From Flavobacteriales bacterium (GTDB lineage Bacteria > Bacteroidota > Bacteroidia > JANQJC01), in the NCBI GenBank assembly GCA_028281825.1, contig JANQJC010000099.1, positions 43,808 through 107,807 of the forward strand: a stretch of DNA of 64,000 bases. Direction: 5' to 3'. The notes beneath the pieces were generated by a model that had not been told where the DNA came from, did not search any database, and saw only the letters and a program-made list of their open reading frames with translations. This document shows positions 6,347 through 16,262 of this stretch, one piece after another. The number at the start of each line of letters is the position of its first letter. Within the stretch, counting starts at the first letter, position 1. Both the position numbers and the translations under genes were made by a program.

Positions 6347-8668
6347 ATGGCAAAGAACCTTGTAATTGTAGAGTCACCAGCGAAAGCGAAAACCATAGAG
6401 GGATACTTGGGTAAGGACTATTTGGTGAAGTCTAGTTTGGGGCATATTCGCGACCTGGCGGGTAAAGACCTTTCCGTTGATACTGAGAACAACTATGAGC
6501 CCAATTATGTGGTTCCGCCAGATAAGAAAGCGGTAGTTACTGAACTTAAGAAACTAGCAAAAGATGCCGAAATGGTGTGGCTGGCAACGGATGAGGACCG
6601 CGAAGGAGAAGCTATATCATGGCACCTATACGAAGCCTTGAAGCTGGAGGAACAAAAGACCAAGAGAATCGTTTTTCACGAGATTACCAAGTCGGCAATT
6701 TTAAATGCGATAGAGAATCCACGAAACATCAACATTGACCTGGTGAATGCGCAGCAAGCCCGCCGAGTATTGGATAGGTTAGTAGGATTTGAATTGTCGC
6801 CTATACTTTGGAAAAAAGTAAAGCCATCACTATCGGCTGGGAGGGTGCAGTCCGTTGCGGTAAGGTTGATAGTTGAGAGAGAAAAAGAGATTGGGGAATT
6901 TAAAACCCAATCATCATACAGAGTAATAGCTTTTTTCAATCAGGAAATTGATGGCAAAACTTATCAGGTAAAAGCTGAGTTGCCCAAAAGATTTGCTACA
7001 AAAGAAGAAGCAAAGGCTTTTCTTGAGCAGTGCAAATCATCAACTTTTACAGTAAGCAATTTGGAGCAAAAGCCCGCAAAAAAATCGCCAGCCGCTCCAT
7101 TTACTACCTCTACCTTGCAGCAGGAAGCCAGCCGTAAATTAGGTTTCTCGGTTGCCAGAACGATGATGGTAGCCCAGAAACTTTATGAATCTGGTAAAAT
7201 CACTTATATGAGGACAGACTCTGTAAACCTTTCTGATTTGGCTTTAGGTACTGCCAAGGCTGAGATAGTGAAAAGTTATGGTGAGGAATATTCCAAGACA
7301 AGGCAATACAGTTCTAAAACCAAGAATGCACAGGAGGCCCACGAAGCCATACGTCCTACTTACATTGAAAATCACAGTGTGGATGGCGACAATGGTGAGC
7401 AAAGGCTTTATGATTTGATTTGGAAAAGAACCATCGCCTCACAGATGGCCGATGCACAATTGGAGAAAACTACGGCTACCATTAGTATAAGTGGAAGTGA
7501 TGAAACCCTGGTTGCAAAGGGAGAGGTGATTACCTTTGATGGTTTCTTGAAAGTGTATATGGAATCAGTAGATGACGAGCAGCAGGATGAAACTCAAAAA
7601 GGAATGCTACCTCCATTAAAGACAGGAATGGAGTTGAACTTGGATAGTCTTTCTGCAACTGAGCGTTTTTCGCAGCATCCACCGAGATATACAGAGGCCA
7701 GTTTGGTTAAGAAAATGGAGGAGTTGGGTATAGGCAGGCCTTCGACCTACGCGCCAACTATCTCTACTGTACAAAAAAGGGGCTACGTTGAAAAAACGGA
7801 TAGGGAAGGTAGTGAGAGAGAGTATGCACTGCTAGAACTAAAGGGAGGAGAAATTAAAGATTCCATGCAAACAGAAAATCATGGAGCTGAGAAAGGTAAA
7901 TTGTTCCCAACGGATATAGGTATCGTGGTGAATGATTTTTTGATTGAGCATTTCCCTAATATTATGGACTATCACTTTACTGCAGAGGTAGAGGAGAAAT
8001 TTGATGAGATAGCCAATGGAATGGTAGAATGGGTGAGTATGATTGATGGTTTTTACAAGCCCTTTCACGAAACTGTAGATAAAACAGCCGAAACATCATC
8101 TAAAGCAACTGGTCAGCGCTTATTAGGTACAGACCCCGAGAGTGGTCGTAACGTGTATGTTAAGATTGGACGCTACGGCCCCATGGTGCAAATAGGTGAC
8201 GCTGAAGAAGAAGAAAAGCCCAAGTTTGCATCTTTGCTTAAAGACCAAAGGTTGGATAGCGTGACACTTGAAGATGCAATGGAACTGTTTAAGTTGCCGA
8301 GAACTGTGGGTGAATACGAGGGTAAAGAGGTAGTTGCCGCAATCGGGCGCTATGGCCCCTATGTGAGATTTGATTCTAAATTCTATTCCTTGGATAAGGA
8401 AGATGACCCGGTAACCGTTTCGCTTGACAGGGCCATCGAGATAATCAAGGCCAAGCAAAGTGCTGAGGCAAATAGGGTGATTAAAGAGTTTGCTGAGAAT
8501 GAAGATATTAAAGTGTTGCGCGGTAGGTATGGTCCTTACATATCAGCTGGCAAAAAGAATGTGAGAATACCAAAAGATAAAGACCCTGAGTCACTCACAT
8601 TGCAAGAATGTTTAGATTTGGCAGAGAAAGCGCCAGAGAAAAAATCAAGGCGAGGATTTAAGAAATAG
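6347..8668 (+). CDS. topA: DNA topoisomerase I (type IA)
   Basis: 773 aa; relaxes negatively supercoiled DNA. The Toprim domain is at the N-terminus (VIVESPAKAKTI with Glu9; TDEDREGE at 81-88). The active-site Tyr is in YMRTDSVNLS (Tyr287). The C-terminus carries three TopA_C_Rpt-type repeats, each with GRYGP (about residues 605-745), and a basic tail. There is no four-Cys zinc-ribbon tail as in E. coli TopA. This is the usual Bacteroidota form. Followed 9 nt later by the arginase-fold gene, so probably co-transcribed with it. Confidence 0.97.
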   Translation: MAKNLVIVESPAKAKTIEGYLGKDYLVKSSLGHIRDLAGKDLSVDTENNYEPNYVVPPDKKAVVTELKKLAKDAEMVWLATDEDREGEAISWHLYEALKLEEQKTKRIVFHEITKSAILNAIENPRNINIDLVNAQQARRVLDRLVGFELSPILWKKVKPSLSAGRVQSVAVRLIVEREKEIGEFKTQSSYRVIAFFNQEIDGKTYQVKAELPKRFATKEEAKAFLEQCKSSTFTVSNLEQKPAKKSPAAPFTTSTLQQEASRKLGFSVARTMMVAQKLYESGKITYMRTDSVNLSDLALGTAKAEIVKSYGEEYSKTRQYSSKTKNAQEAHEAIRPTYIENHSVDGDNGEQRLYDLIWKRTIASQMADAQLEKTTATISISGSDETLVAKGEVITFDGFLKVYMESVDDEQQDETQKGMLPPLKTGMELNLDSLSATERFSQHPPRYTEASLVKKMEELGIGRPSTYAPTISTVQKRGYVEKTDREGSEREYALLELKGGEIKDSMQTENHGAEKGKLFPTDIGIVVNDFLIEHFPNIMDYHFTAEVEEKFDEIANGMVEWVSMIDGFYKPFHETVDKTAETSSKATGQRLLGTDPESGRNVYVKIGRYGPMVQIGDAEEEEKPKFASLLKDQRLDSVTLEDAMELFKLPRTVGEYEGKEVVAAIGRYGPYVRFDSKFYSLDKEDDPVTVSLDRAIEIIKAKQSAEANRVIKEFAENEDIKVLRGRYGPYISAGKKNVRIPKDKDPESLTLQECLDLAEKAPEKKSRRGFKK

Positions 8669-8677
8669 ATACAACTA

Positions 8678-9853
8678 ATGGAGCTATCCATTTTTCTAGA
8701 GCCACCCAGCCCCACCATTATGGAAATGGCGGCTACATTGCCTGATAATACCTTAGGCCGAAAAATCAAGTTTATAGAAAGAGGTAGTGAAGAAGCCGAG
8801 TTGAATCAGATAGATATCGCCATTATCGGTGTTAAGGAAGAGCGCGGTGCTATAAACAATAAAGGCTGTAGCGAAGGGCCTGATAAAATCCGTAAAAAAC
8901 TCTATCCTCTTTTTGCTGGTGGTTATGCGCCTAAGATAGCCGACTTTGGTAATGTAGGCGCAGGCAACTCTATTAATGACACCTACTTTGCAGTGAACAC
9001 TGTAATGACAGAATTACTCAAGAAAAAGGTAGTTATCATAGTATTGGGTGGTAGCCAGGATATTACCTATGCAACTTACAGGGCATATGAGGGCTTGGAG
9101 CGCACCGTTAATATAGTTTCTGTTGACCCAATGATTGATATTGGGGCTATTAATGAAGACGTTACCTCAAAAAATTATTTGGGAAATATCATTCTGCATC
9201 AACCCAATTACCTATTCAATTATTCTAACCTGGGTTACCAGACCTACTTTACTGACCAGAATAATATTGAGTTAATGGAAAAACTCTTTTTCGATACTTA
9301 TAGGTTGGGGCAAGTTAAGTCGGATATGGAAGAGGTGGAGCCGGTAGTGCGCAATGCTGATATTCTCACCTTTGATGTGGGGGCCATCAGATATTCGGAT
9401 GCGCCGGGTAACAGAAATTCATCCCCAAATGGGTTTAATGGTGAAGAGGCGTGCAAAATTGCACGATACGCGGGGCTAAGCGACAAGCTAAGCTGTGTTG
9501 GTTTTTATGAGTTAAATCCTTTGTCGGATAAGGATGAGCAAACGGCATTTTTGGTAGCGGAAATGGTGTGGTATTTCATTGAAGGGTATTATGGCAGAAA
9601 GAAGGATTACCCTGTGGGAACCAAGAATGGATATACTAAATATCATGTGAGCTTGGAGGATGGTAAATATGATTTGGTGTTTTACAAAAGCGACAAAAGC
9701 GGTCGCTGGTGGATGGAAGTGCCTTACCCTCCAAGTAAAAAATCAAAGTACGAAAGGCATCATATGGTGCCTTGCTCTTATGCAGACTATCAAACAGCTT
9801 GCGATAATGAAATGCCAGACCGTTGGTGGCAGGCTTTTCAAAAGCTGAGCTAA
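8678..9853 (+). CDS. Arginase/formimidoylglutamase-fold protein with altered metal site
   Basis: 391 aa, ureohydrolase (arginase) fold. The three family metal motifs can be located but are changed. GGDHS is GGSQD (124-128), so the His is lost. DAHxD is VDPMID (149-154), so the His is lost. The last DxD block reads FDVGAIRYSDAPGN (from 232). At most two or three of the six Mn ligands remain, so ordinary ureohydrolase activity is doubtful. Databases usually label such proteins formimidoylglutamase by homology. A C-terminal extension of about 70 residues rich in Trp, Tyr and Lys follows the fold. The topA - arginase-like - gliding gene order recurs in Flavobacteria (from memory), which hints at a role in envelope or gliding biology. 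Confidence 0.7.
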   Translation: MELSIFLEPPSPTIMEMAATLPDNTLGRKIKFIERGSEEAELNQIDIAIIGVKEERGAINNKGCSEGPDKIRKKLYPLFAGGYAPKIADFGNVGAGNSINDTYFAVNTVMTELLKKKVVIIVLGGSQDITYATYRAYEGLERTVNIVSVDPMIDIGAINEDVTSKNYLGNIILHQPNYLFNYSNLGYQTYFTDQNNIELMEKLFFDTYRLGQVKSDMEEVEPVVRNADILTFDVGAIRYSDAPGNRNSSPNGFNGEEACKIARYAGLSDKLSCVGFYELNPLSDKDEQTAFLVAEMVWYFIEGYYGRKKDYPVGTKNGYTKYHVSLEDGKYDLVFYKSDKSGRWWMEVPYPPSKKSKYERHHMVPCSYADYQTACDNEMPDRWWQAFQKLS

Positions 9854-10246
9854 TCAAGTTCATTCATTACACATTAAAGTTTGATGAAAATTTAGCAGCG
9901 TGAATTTTAGCAAGTGAATCATTTTACAGTATTGCACTACAATTACATATATAGCCAAGTTTTAAAGGGACAAGAGAGAAAAGTGCCGACATAAGAAATG
10001 AGAGGTAAAAGTGTTGGTCGTGGTTATTTTGTTGTTGGTCGTAGAAAAAATAAGATTGGTGTGAGAATAATTTTATACATTTGGTAGTGAAATTAGCATG
10101 GGAGTAAAGCCAGGCTTTAAAAAAGTTCTTATCAACACATATTTGTTAAAAAATTTGCCTGAGAACTTTTTTTTTGCTTATTTTAGCCCCTTGTTGAATT
10201 AAAATTCTAGAAAAACCAATTTCAGCAAAATTTTATTAGAAAGACT
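9854..10246. other. Intergenic region upstream of the T9SS operon
   Basis: About 390 nt without a gene. It holds two direct copies of GTTGGTCGT (10013-10021 and 10034-10042) with a 21-nt period, about two helical turns, lying 140-170 nt upstream of the putative porP promoter. The rest is A/T-rich with no coding signal. Confidence 0.5.
10154..10186 (+). promoter_or_regulatory. Candidate promoter of the porP-gldKLMN operon
   Basis: TTTG (10154-10157), 21-nt spacer, TATTTTAG (10179-10186; one mismatch to TAnnTTTG), followed by a 60-nt leader to the porP ATG. Confidence 0.4.
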
Positions 10247-11158
10247 ATGAAAAGGATTTTTACAACAGTTGTACTGTCATTAATTGTTTACGCAGCTAGC
10301 GCACAACAGGATCCTCAGTGGAGCCAGAACATGTTTAATAAGTTGGCTGTTAACCCAGGATACGCTGGTAGCAACAATGGTATTTGTGGTGTATTGCTTG
10401 GCAGGCATCAGTGGATGGGCTTTGATGGTAAGCCTGAAACTTATCTATTAAGTGTGGAAGGAACCGTTGACGCTATTAAAGGTGGTGTAGGCCTTACCGT
10501 TATGCAAGATAAACTGGGTGTTCAAAGTAATTTGGCAGCTAAATTGGCTTATGCTTACAGAATGGATCTTGGTTCAGGTAAATTGGGTATTGGTATTGAT
10601 GTGGGTATCACCAGCCAATCCATCGATGGTTCTGAGCTTACTCCAGTTGAAGCTAACGATCCTAATATTCCAATAGCTAAAGAAAGTGCTATTGCTCCAG
10701 ATCTTGGTTTTGGTGTATACTATAATACTGATAAACTTTATTTTGGTATCGCGGGTACTCACCTTATCGGTGGTAAGCTAGACCTTTCTGGTGTTGAGTA
10801 CAACATCGCTCGTCACTACTATGCTTTAGCAGGTTATGACTACGAGATTAACCCTAACTTTACTTTGAGGCCTTCTGTTTTCATCAAAACTGATGCAGCT
10901 TCTACTCAGTTAGATGTTAACGTAAACTTATTGTATAAGAAAACTGTTTGGGGCGGAGTGTCTTACAGGTTAGATGACGCGGTTGTAGCTATGGCTGGTG
11001 TTCAGTTTGGTGAGTTTAGAGTGGGATACGCTTATGACATCAACACTTCAGCGCTTAACAACTACAACAGTGGTACTCATGAAATCATGTTAGGATACTG
11101 CTTCAAGCTTGATAAACCAACCAATAATCAGCGATATAAGAACGTAAGGTATCTGTAA
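10247..11158 (+). CDS. porP: PorP/SprF-family T9SS outer-membrane protein
   Basis: 303 aa. Signal peptide (ending ASAQQ), then the family start DPQWSQNMFNKLAVNPGYAG and GRHQWMGFDG, then a beta-barrel with a typical C-terminal strand region. PorP/SprF proteins sit in the outer membrane with the T9SS. In Porphyromonas, PorP is encoded just before porKLMN, as here; in Flavobacterium, SprF homologues work with specific adhesins. The gene order makes this the core PorP rather than an accessory SprF paralogue. A gap of 173 nt separates it from gldK. Confidence 0.9.
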   Translation: MKRIFTTVVLSLIVYAASAQQDPQWSQNMFNKLAVNPGYAGSNNGICGVLLGRHQWMGFDGKPETYLLSVEGTVDAIKGGVGLTVMQDKLGVQSNLAAKLAYAYRMDLGSGKLGIGIDVGITSQSIDGSELTPVEANDPNIPIAKESAIAPDLGFGVYYNTDKLYFGIAGTHLIGGKLDLSGVEYNIARHYYALAGYDYEINPNFTLRPSVFIKTDAASTQLDVNVNLLYKKTVWGGVSYRLDDAVVAMAGVQFGEFRVGYAYDINTSALNNYNSGTHEIMLGYCFKLDKPTNNQRYKNVRYL

Positions 11159-11331
11159 TTGCAACAGTGCCTTTTGTAACCTTTTAATACTTGTTCCGTT
11201 TTAGACCAACGTTTTTGAAAGAGATTATAAACAGGCTAAGTAATTTTAAAAGGCACAATAATATAGGATTGGGCACGTTTAATGCTAACCAAGACTATAG
11301 AAAAGATTATTGTTCACCAAACGGTTTGACC

Positions 11332-12591
11332 ATGAAAAGGATTCTGTTTTTTATTACTATTGCTGCGCTCGCCAGCGGCTGTAGGTATGACAACGGGCAG
11401 CTTATGGGTGTCCAGGGTAGGGAAGATTGGTATCAGGAAGATCCTTACGGTATGCTTAATATACCAATGGGTAGTTTCCAAATGGGCGCCAGCGACCAAG
11501 ATGTGCCATATGCGATGACAAATCCATCAAGGACTGTGTCTGTACAGTCTTTCTACATGGATGAAACTGAAATCACCAACAACGAGTACCGTCAGTTTGT
11601 TTTCTGGGTTCGCGATTCATTGGCTCACTGGTTAATCGGTGAAGACCACATTCTGGAAGAAGGTGAATACGGTGAAAGGATTGACTGGGATGCCAGGATT
11701 TACTGGGATGATGAAGAGTACATGGAAATACTCGAGGAATTGTACTATCCTGAGCATGAGCGCTTCTACAAAAGAAGGGAAATTGATACTCGTAAACTTA
11801 ACTTTGAGTATTACTGGATAGACTACAGGGAGGCTGCACGTAAAGAAAACCGTGAGCAAGGGATGAAAGACCGCTCTGTATTTATCAAGAAAGACATTAT
11901 TAATGTATATCCTGATACACTGGCTTGGGTGCATGATTTCACCTACTCGTTCAATGAGCCAATGACTCAAAACTACTTCTGGCATCCAGCTTATGATGAA
12001 TACCCTGTAGTGGGTGTTACCTGGAAGCAAGCTCGTGCCTTTAGTATCTGGAGAACACAACTACTATGCTTATTCAAGTCTGACTACGGTGAGACTTTTG
12101 TAAACGACTTTAGGTTACCAACAGAAACTGAGTGGGAATATGCAGCTCGTGGTGGCCTTGATTTATCACCATATCCATGGGGCGGTCCATACATCCGTAA
12201 CAGCCGTGGTTGTTTCCTTGGAAACTTTAAGCCAATGCGTGGTAGCTACGTTGATGATGGTGGCTTCCATACGGTAAAGGCTACTTCATACGCTCCAAAC
12301 GATTACGGTTTGTATTGTATGGCTGGTAACGCTGCTGAGTGGACAAGCAATGCTTTTGATGAGTCTGCTTACAATTTTACACATGATTTAAACACTGACT
12401 ATGTGTATGATGCCAAAGATTCTGACCCGCCTGCCTTGAAGCGTAAAGTTATCAGGGGTGGTTCATGGAAGGATATAGGCTACTATATGCAAACAGGAAC
12501 ACGAACTTATGAATACCAGGACACTGCTAAGTGCTACATCGGTTTCCGTAATGTGATGACATTCCTTGGTAGAGATAAGAGCGACTTCTAA
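11332..12591 (+). CDS. gldK: T9SS ring lipoprotein GldK/PorK
   Basis: 419 aa from the chosen ATG. The start is set by the lipobox ALASGC a few residues in; the longer reading from 11191 would bury it. It has a formylglycine-generating-enzyme (FGE-sulfatase) fold: IPMGSFQMGAS, YMDETEITNNEYRQF, YPVVGVTWKQARAFSIWR, RLPTETEWEYAARGG, then AGNAAEWTSNAF and RGGSWKDIGYYMQTGTR. GldK/PorK forms the periplasmic ring under the outer membrane together with GldN. It is a structural role; FGE catalysis is not expected. Confidence 0.95.
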   Translation: MKRILFFITIAALASGCRYDNGQLMGVQGREDWYQEDPYGMLNIPMGSFQMGASDQDVPYAMTNPSRTVSVQSFYMDETEITNNEYRQFVFWVRDSLAHWLIGEDHILEEGEYGERIDWDARIYWDDEEYMEILEELYYPEHERFYKRREIDTRKLNFEYYWIDYREAARKENREQGMKDRSVFIKKDIINVYPDTLAWVHDFTYSFNEPMTQNYFWHPAYDEYPVVGVTWKQARAFSIWRTQLLCLFKSDYGETFVNDFRLPTETEWEYAARGGLDLSPYPWGGPYIRNSRGCFLGNFKPMRGSYVDDGGFHTVKATSYAPNDYGLYCMAGNAAEWTSNAFDESAYNFTHDLNTDYVYDAKDSDPPALKRKVIRGGSWKDIGYYMQTGTRTYEYQDTAKCYIGFRNVMTFLGRDKSDF

Positions 12592-12655
12592 ATATTTTTA
12601 ATTCACTGAGTATTAACTAAATCTAATCAAACCTAGAAAAAACAACTGAAAGATT

Positions 12656-13453
12656 ATGAAAGGGAAAAAGTGGAAATCATTTATGGCCAAGTTGTATGGC
12701 TGGGGGGCATCAATCGTAATTATCGGCGCTCTATTTAAAATCCAGCACTGGCCATTTGCGGGGATATTATTGACAGTGGGGTTGACAACAGAGGCAATTA
12801 TCTTCTTCTTTTCAGCATTTGAACCACCACACGAAGAACCAGATTGGAGCTTGGTATACCCTGAGCTAGCTGGTATGCACGGAGAAGAAAAACCTAAAAA
12901 AGACAAAAAAGACGACGGAAGTACACCAACTCAACAATTGGATAAAATGCTTGAAGAAGCTAAGATTGGTCCTGAACTGTTAGAGAGCTTGGGTACTGGC
13001 CTAAGGTCATTAAGTGATAGCGCTACTAAATTAAATGACATTTCTGATGCTTCAGTAGCAACTAACGAGTATGTTGATAAAGTAAAAGGTGCTTCTAGCA
13101 ACGTCAGTCAACTATCTGATGCTTATGCCAGGGCAGCTGAATCACTGGGTAACTTGAACGTAAGTTCTGAAGATGGTGAAACATACGGCGAGCAATTGAA
13201 GCAAATTTCACAAAGGCTTTCTCAGCTAAACTCTACTTACCAATTACAAGCGCAAGGTTCAGAAGAGTTTACTGCAGCTCAAAACAAACTGTATTCAGGT
13301 ATCACTGAATTGATGGAGAACTTGAACTCATCACTTGAGGATACTAAGAAGTACAAGGAAGAAGTTGCACAATTGGCAGAGAACTTAAATGCCTTGAATA
13401 CTGTGTATGGAAACATGCTTTCAGCTATGAGCGGAAAAGGTGGCGCCGTTTAA
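12656..13453 (+). CDS. gldL: T9SS motor protein GldL/PorL
   Basis: 265 aa. Two N-terminal transmembrane helices (about 14-30 and 34-54) are followed by a long helical cytoplasmic tail. Lys28 in helix 1 (GALFKIQHW) and Glu46 in helix 2 (LTTEAIIFF) match the charged residues reported as important for proton flow in Flavobacterium GldL (Lys27 and Glu49, from memory). GldL and GldM form the proton-powered inner-membrane motor that drives secretion and gliding. Lies 64 nt after gldK. Confidence 0.95.
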   Translation: MKGKKWKSFMAKLYGWGASIVIIGALFKIQHWPFAGILLTVGLTTEAIIFFFSAFEPPHEEPDWSLVYPELAGMHGEEKPKKDKKDDGSTPTQQLDKMLEEAKIGPELLESLGTGLRSLSDSATKLNDISDASVATNEYVDKVKGASSNVSQLSDAYARAAESLGNLNVSSEDGETYGEQLKQISQRLSQLNSTYQLQAQGSEEFTAAQNKLYSGITELMENLNSSLEDTKKYKEEVAQLAENLNALNTVYGNMLSAMSGKGGAV

Positions 13454-13551
13454 TTCATTGCGAAATCGCAATAATAATTAATGTGTTACTTTTTTTCGTT
13501 TCTACATTATATAACTAATAACTTAACCTATTAAAGATTAAATAGAAAAAA

Positions 13552-15234
13552 ATGGCTGGAGGAAAGGAAACCCCGAGACAGAAGATGATCGGGATGATGT
13601 ACTTGGTTTTAACGGCTCTCCTCGCCCTTAACGTTTCTAAGGATATCCTGGATGCGTTTGTTAGGGTTAATAAGGGGCTTGAAGCTACCAATGCCAGTTT
13701 TACAGGGCAAAATGAAAAACTGTATGCTGAGTTTGAGGTACAAAAAGCGTTAAACACGGAAAAAGTCGGGCCGTATTACGATGCGGCAGCCGAGGCTAAG
13801 AGGCTTACACAAGATTTGTATGATTATATACACTCTGTGAAAAAGCAAATTGTGGAGGAAGTAGACCAATTACAAGGACAAGACGCGGAAATTGAGAAAA
13901 GGCTTGATAACGTGTCTCTAATTGAAAAGAAGGATGATTACGATATACCTACTCACATTATGCTTGGAGATGGTTCTACAAATATTGACAAGTTTAGGGC
14001 AGCTGAGCTAAAAGGTAAATTGATTGATTTTAGAACTAGTATGTTAGGTCTTCTTGACCGCCCTGGTTTAAGCGTCGCCAATAAACAAGCAGTTCTTGAA
14101 TCTTTAGATGATTTGGGTATCCATACTGATGACCCAAAACCTGAGGAATTGAGCGAGGATGAGCAAAAAGACCCTAATGCTAAGAAGTGGGAAACAAGAA
14201 ATTTTTACCATAACGTAGCAATAGCGTCAATTACCATTCTTACTAATATGCAGAATGACATCCGTAATGCTGAATCAAGGATTGTGAATACATTGCTTGG
14301 TCAAATTAGTGCTCAAGACTATAAATTTGACACACTTGCAGCAAAAGTAATTGCTCCAACAAGTTATGTCTTATTGGGTGAAGAGTATACTGCTGACATT
14401 TTTGTGGCGGCTTTTAGTACTACCCAAGACCCTGAGGTAAAACTTGGTGCTGTAGACACAACGGGAGGTAAGGTAGAATTGCAAGGAGAGGGAGATACTA
14501 CTGGTGTTATAGTAGAGAAAGGAGTTGGTACATATACTAAAAGAGCTTCGTCGGAAGGATTGAAGACTTACAGCGGTGTTATTGAAGTAAAAAATCCTAG
14601 CGGTACCATTAGTAAATATCCGTTCTTTAGTGAATATATGGTGGCTAAACCAACCGCGGTTGTATCACCAGATAAAATGAACGTATTCTACATTGGTGTT
14701 GACAATCCAGTTTCAGTTTCTGCACCTGGTGTAGCTATGGAAGACTTGAGTGTTTCTATCAGCACAGGTTCTATTACTGCTACTAGCAAATCACAAGGTA
14801 AGTACGTTGTGAAAGTGAGTGGTGGTGGTGAGGCTGTAGTAAGTGTATCCACAAAAACGCCAGAGGGTGGCAGTAAATCTCTTGGAAAGTCTGATTTCCG
14901 TATAAAGAGGGTGCCTGACCCAGTTGCTTATATCGCAGGGCAAAAAGATGGTCTGATTAATTCAGGAAAACTTATTGCTGCCGGAGCCGTAATACCTAAG
15001 ATGGAAAACTTTGACTTTGACCTAACCTTTAGAGTAACTGCGTTCGAATTGTCAATGAACGTAGGGGGTGACTTCGTTACCATGCAAACAACTGGTAATA
15101 GGTTGTCGCCTGAAATGGCAAACCGTATCCAGAGTGCCAAAAGGAATACCAAGGTGTATATCGAAGAGATAAAAGCCGTTGGTCCTGACGGTGTGCCACG
15201 TAAGCTAGCCCCAATCAACTTGAAGCTAAACTAA
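13552..15234 (+). CDS. gldM: T9SS motor/periplasmic shaft protein GldM/PorM
   Basis: 560 aa. The N-terminus GGKETPRQKMIGMMYLVLT includes Arg9 just before the single transmembrane helix, a position conserved in GldM. The rest is a long periplasmic part: a helical domain to about residue 220, then several beta domains. The C-terminus contacts the GldK/N ring in known structures. 98 nt after gldL and 12 nt before gldN. Confidence 0.95.
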   Translation: MAGGKETPRQKMIGMMYLVLTALLALNVSKDILDAFVRVNKGLEATNASFTGQNEKLYAEFEVQKALNTEKVGPYYDAAAEAKRLTQDLYDYIHSVKKQIVEEVDQLQGQDAEIEKRLDNVSLIEKKDDYDIPTHIMLGDGSTNIDKFRAAELKGKLIDFRTSMLGLLDRPGLSVANKQAVLESLDDLGIHTDDPKPEELSEDEQKDPNAKKWETRNFYHNVAIASITILTNMQNDIRNAESRIVNTLLGQISAQDYKFDTLAAKVIAPTSYVLLGEEYTADIFVAAFSTTQDPEVKLGAVDTTGGKVELQGEGDTTGVIVEKGVGTYTKRASSEGLKTYSGVIEVKNPSGTISKYPFFSEYMVAKPTAVVSPDKMNVFYIGVDNPVSVSAPGVAMEDLSVSISTGSITATSKSQGKYVVKVSGGGEAVVSVSTKTPEGGSKSLGKSDFRIKRVPDPVAYIAGQKDGLINSGKLIAAGAVIPKMENFDFDLTFRVTAFELSMNVGGDFVTMQTTGNRLSPEMANRIQSAKRNTKVYIEEIKAVGPDGVPRKLAPINLKLN

Positions 15235-15246
15235 AAACTTTGAGAT

Positions 15247-16092
15247 ATGAAAAGGTTTCTGAAAGCACTACTTATTATTTTAATCATCGGCTTTGCTGCT
15301 GGTGAGGAAGCAATTGGTCAAAACGTATTAGACGGTGTTTATGTAAAAGAACACTATCCAACACGCAGAGTAGTTCCCTATGCGCATCTTCGCGAAGCAG
15401 ATGTGATGTGGAGCAAAAGGATATGGAGAAAGCTTGACCTTCGTGAGAAGATCAATCACCCGCTTTACTTTCCGGTTGAAAGGATAAAAGATAGAAGAAG
15501 CCTGGCTCAGGTTATTATTGAAGCTGTGAGAGAAGGTAGTCTTACTGCCTATGACGGTTTTGATGATGAGTTTACCATGACGCTTACAAAAGCTGAGATT
15601 GAGAATAAACTGGTTAAGGTGGATACATTTTACGTTGAAAATCCAGAGCCTCCATACAACCTTGAGATGAAAGTATCAAGAAATGAGCTGAGGCCTGACA
15701 TCATTAAGGAGTTTAGGATCAAGGAAGACTGGTTCTTTGATAAGCAAAGGTCAGTAATGGATGTGCGTATTATTGGTATACAGCCAGTTAAGGAGAATAT
15801 TGACCCTACTACAGGTGAAGTAAGGGGTACTGAGCCTATGTTTTGGATTTATTTCCCTGAGGCAAGAAATATTTTTGCCAGTGCGGAGGTTTTTAACCGC
15901 ACTAATGATGCAGAGCGCAGGACAATGGAAGATATTTTCTGGAAGAGAATGTTTGGTAGTTATGTCTACAAAGAGAATAACGTTTATGACAGACGTATAA
16001 ATGAATATAAAACGGGAATAGACGCCCTCTTAGAGGCTGAAAAGATAAAAGAGGAGATATTTACCATTGAACACGATTTATGGGAGTATTAA
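15247..16092 (+). CDS. gldN: T9SS ring protein GldN/PorN
   Basis: 281 aa, secreted (signal peptide ending EEAIGQN). Family features: a WSKRIWRKLDLREKINHPLY block early in the mature part, then LRPDIIKEFRIKEDWFFDKQRSVMDVRIIGI and MFWIYFPEARNIFAS. Binds GldK to form the periplasmic ring. Last gene of the operon; a terminator follows 30 nt downstream. Confidence 0.95.
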   Translation: MKRFLKALLIILIIGFAAGEEAIGQNVLDGVYVKEHYPTRRVVPYAHLREADVMWSKRIWRKLDLREKINHPLYFPVERIKDRRSLAQVIIEAVREGSLTAYDGFDDEFTMTLTKAEIENKLVKVDTFYVENPEPPYNLEMKVSRNELRPDIIKEFRIKEDWFFDKQRSVMDVRIIGIQPVKENIDPTTGEVRGTEPMFWIYFPEARNIFASAEVFNRTNDAERRTMEDIFWKRMFGSYVYKENNVYDRRINEYKTGIDALLEAEKIKEEIFTIEHDLWEY

Positions 16093-16121
16093 GCCTTATT
16101 TGGGCTAAAAAATAATCAAGC

Positions 16122-16156
16122 AAAAGGGTTCACTTAACGAAAAGTGAGCCCTTTTT
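16122..16156 (+). terminator. Terminator of the porP-gldN operon
   Basis: GGGTTCACTT / AAGTGAGCCC stem (one T-G wobble) followed by five T. Confidence 0.85.
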
Positions 16157-16262
16157 GTATTTTTAATGACTTTGTGGGGAAATTTTAACCTCATTTTAAT
16201 TGTGTATATATAAAAAAAGTCTTAAATTTCGTGTCTGAAATTGCCTCTAAAAGTATTTGGAT

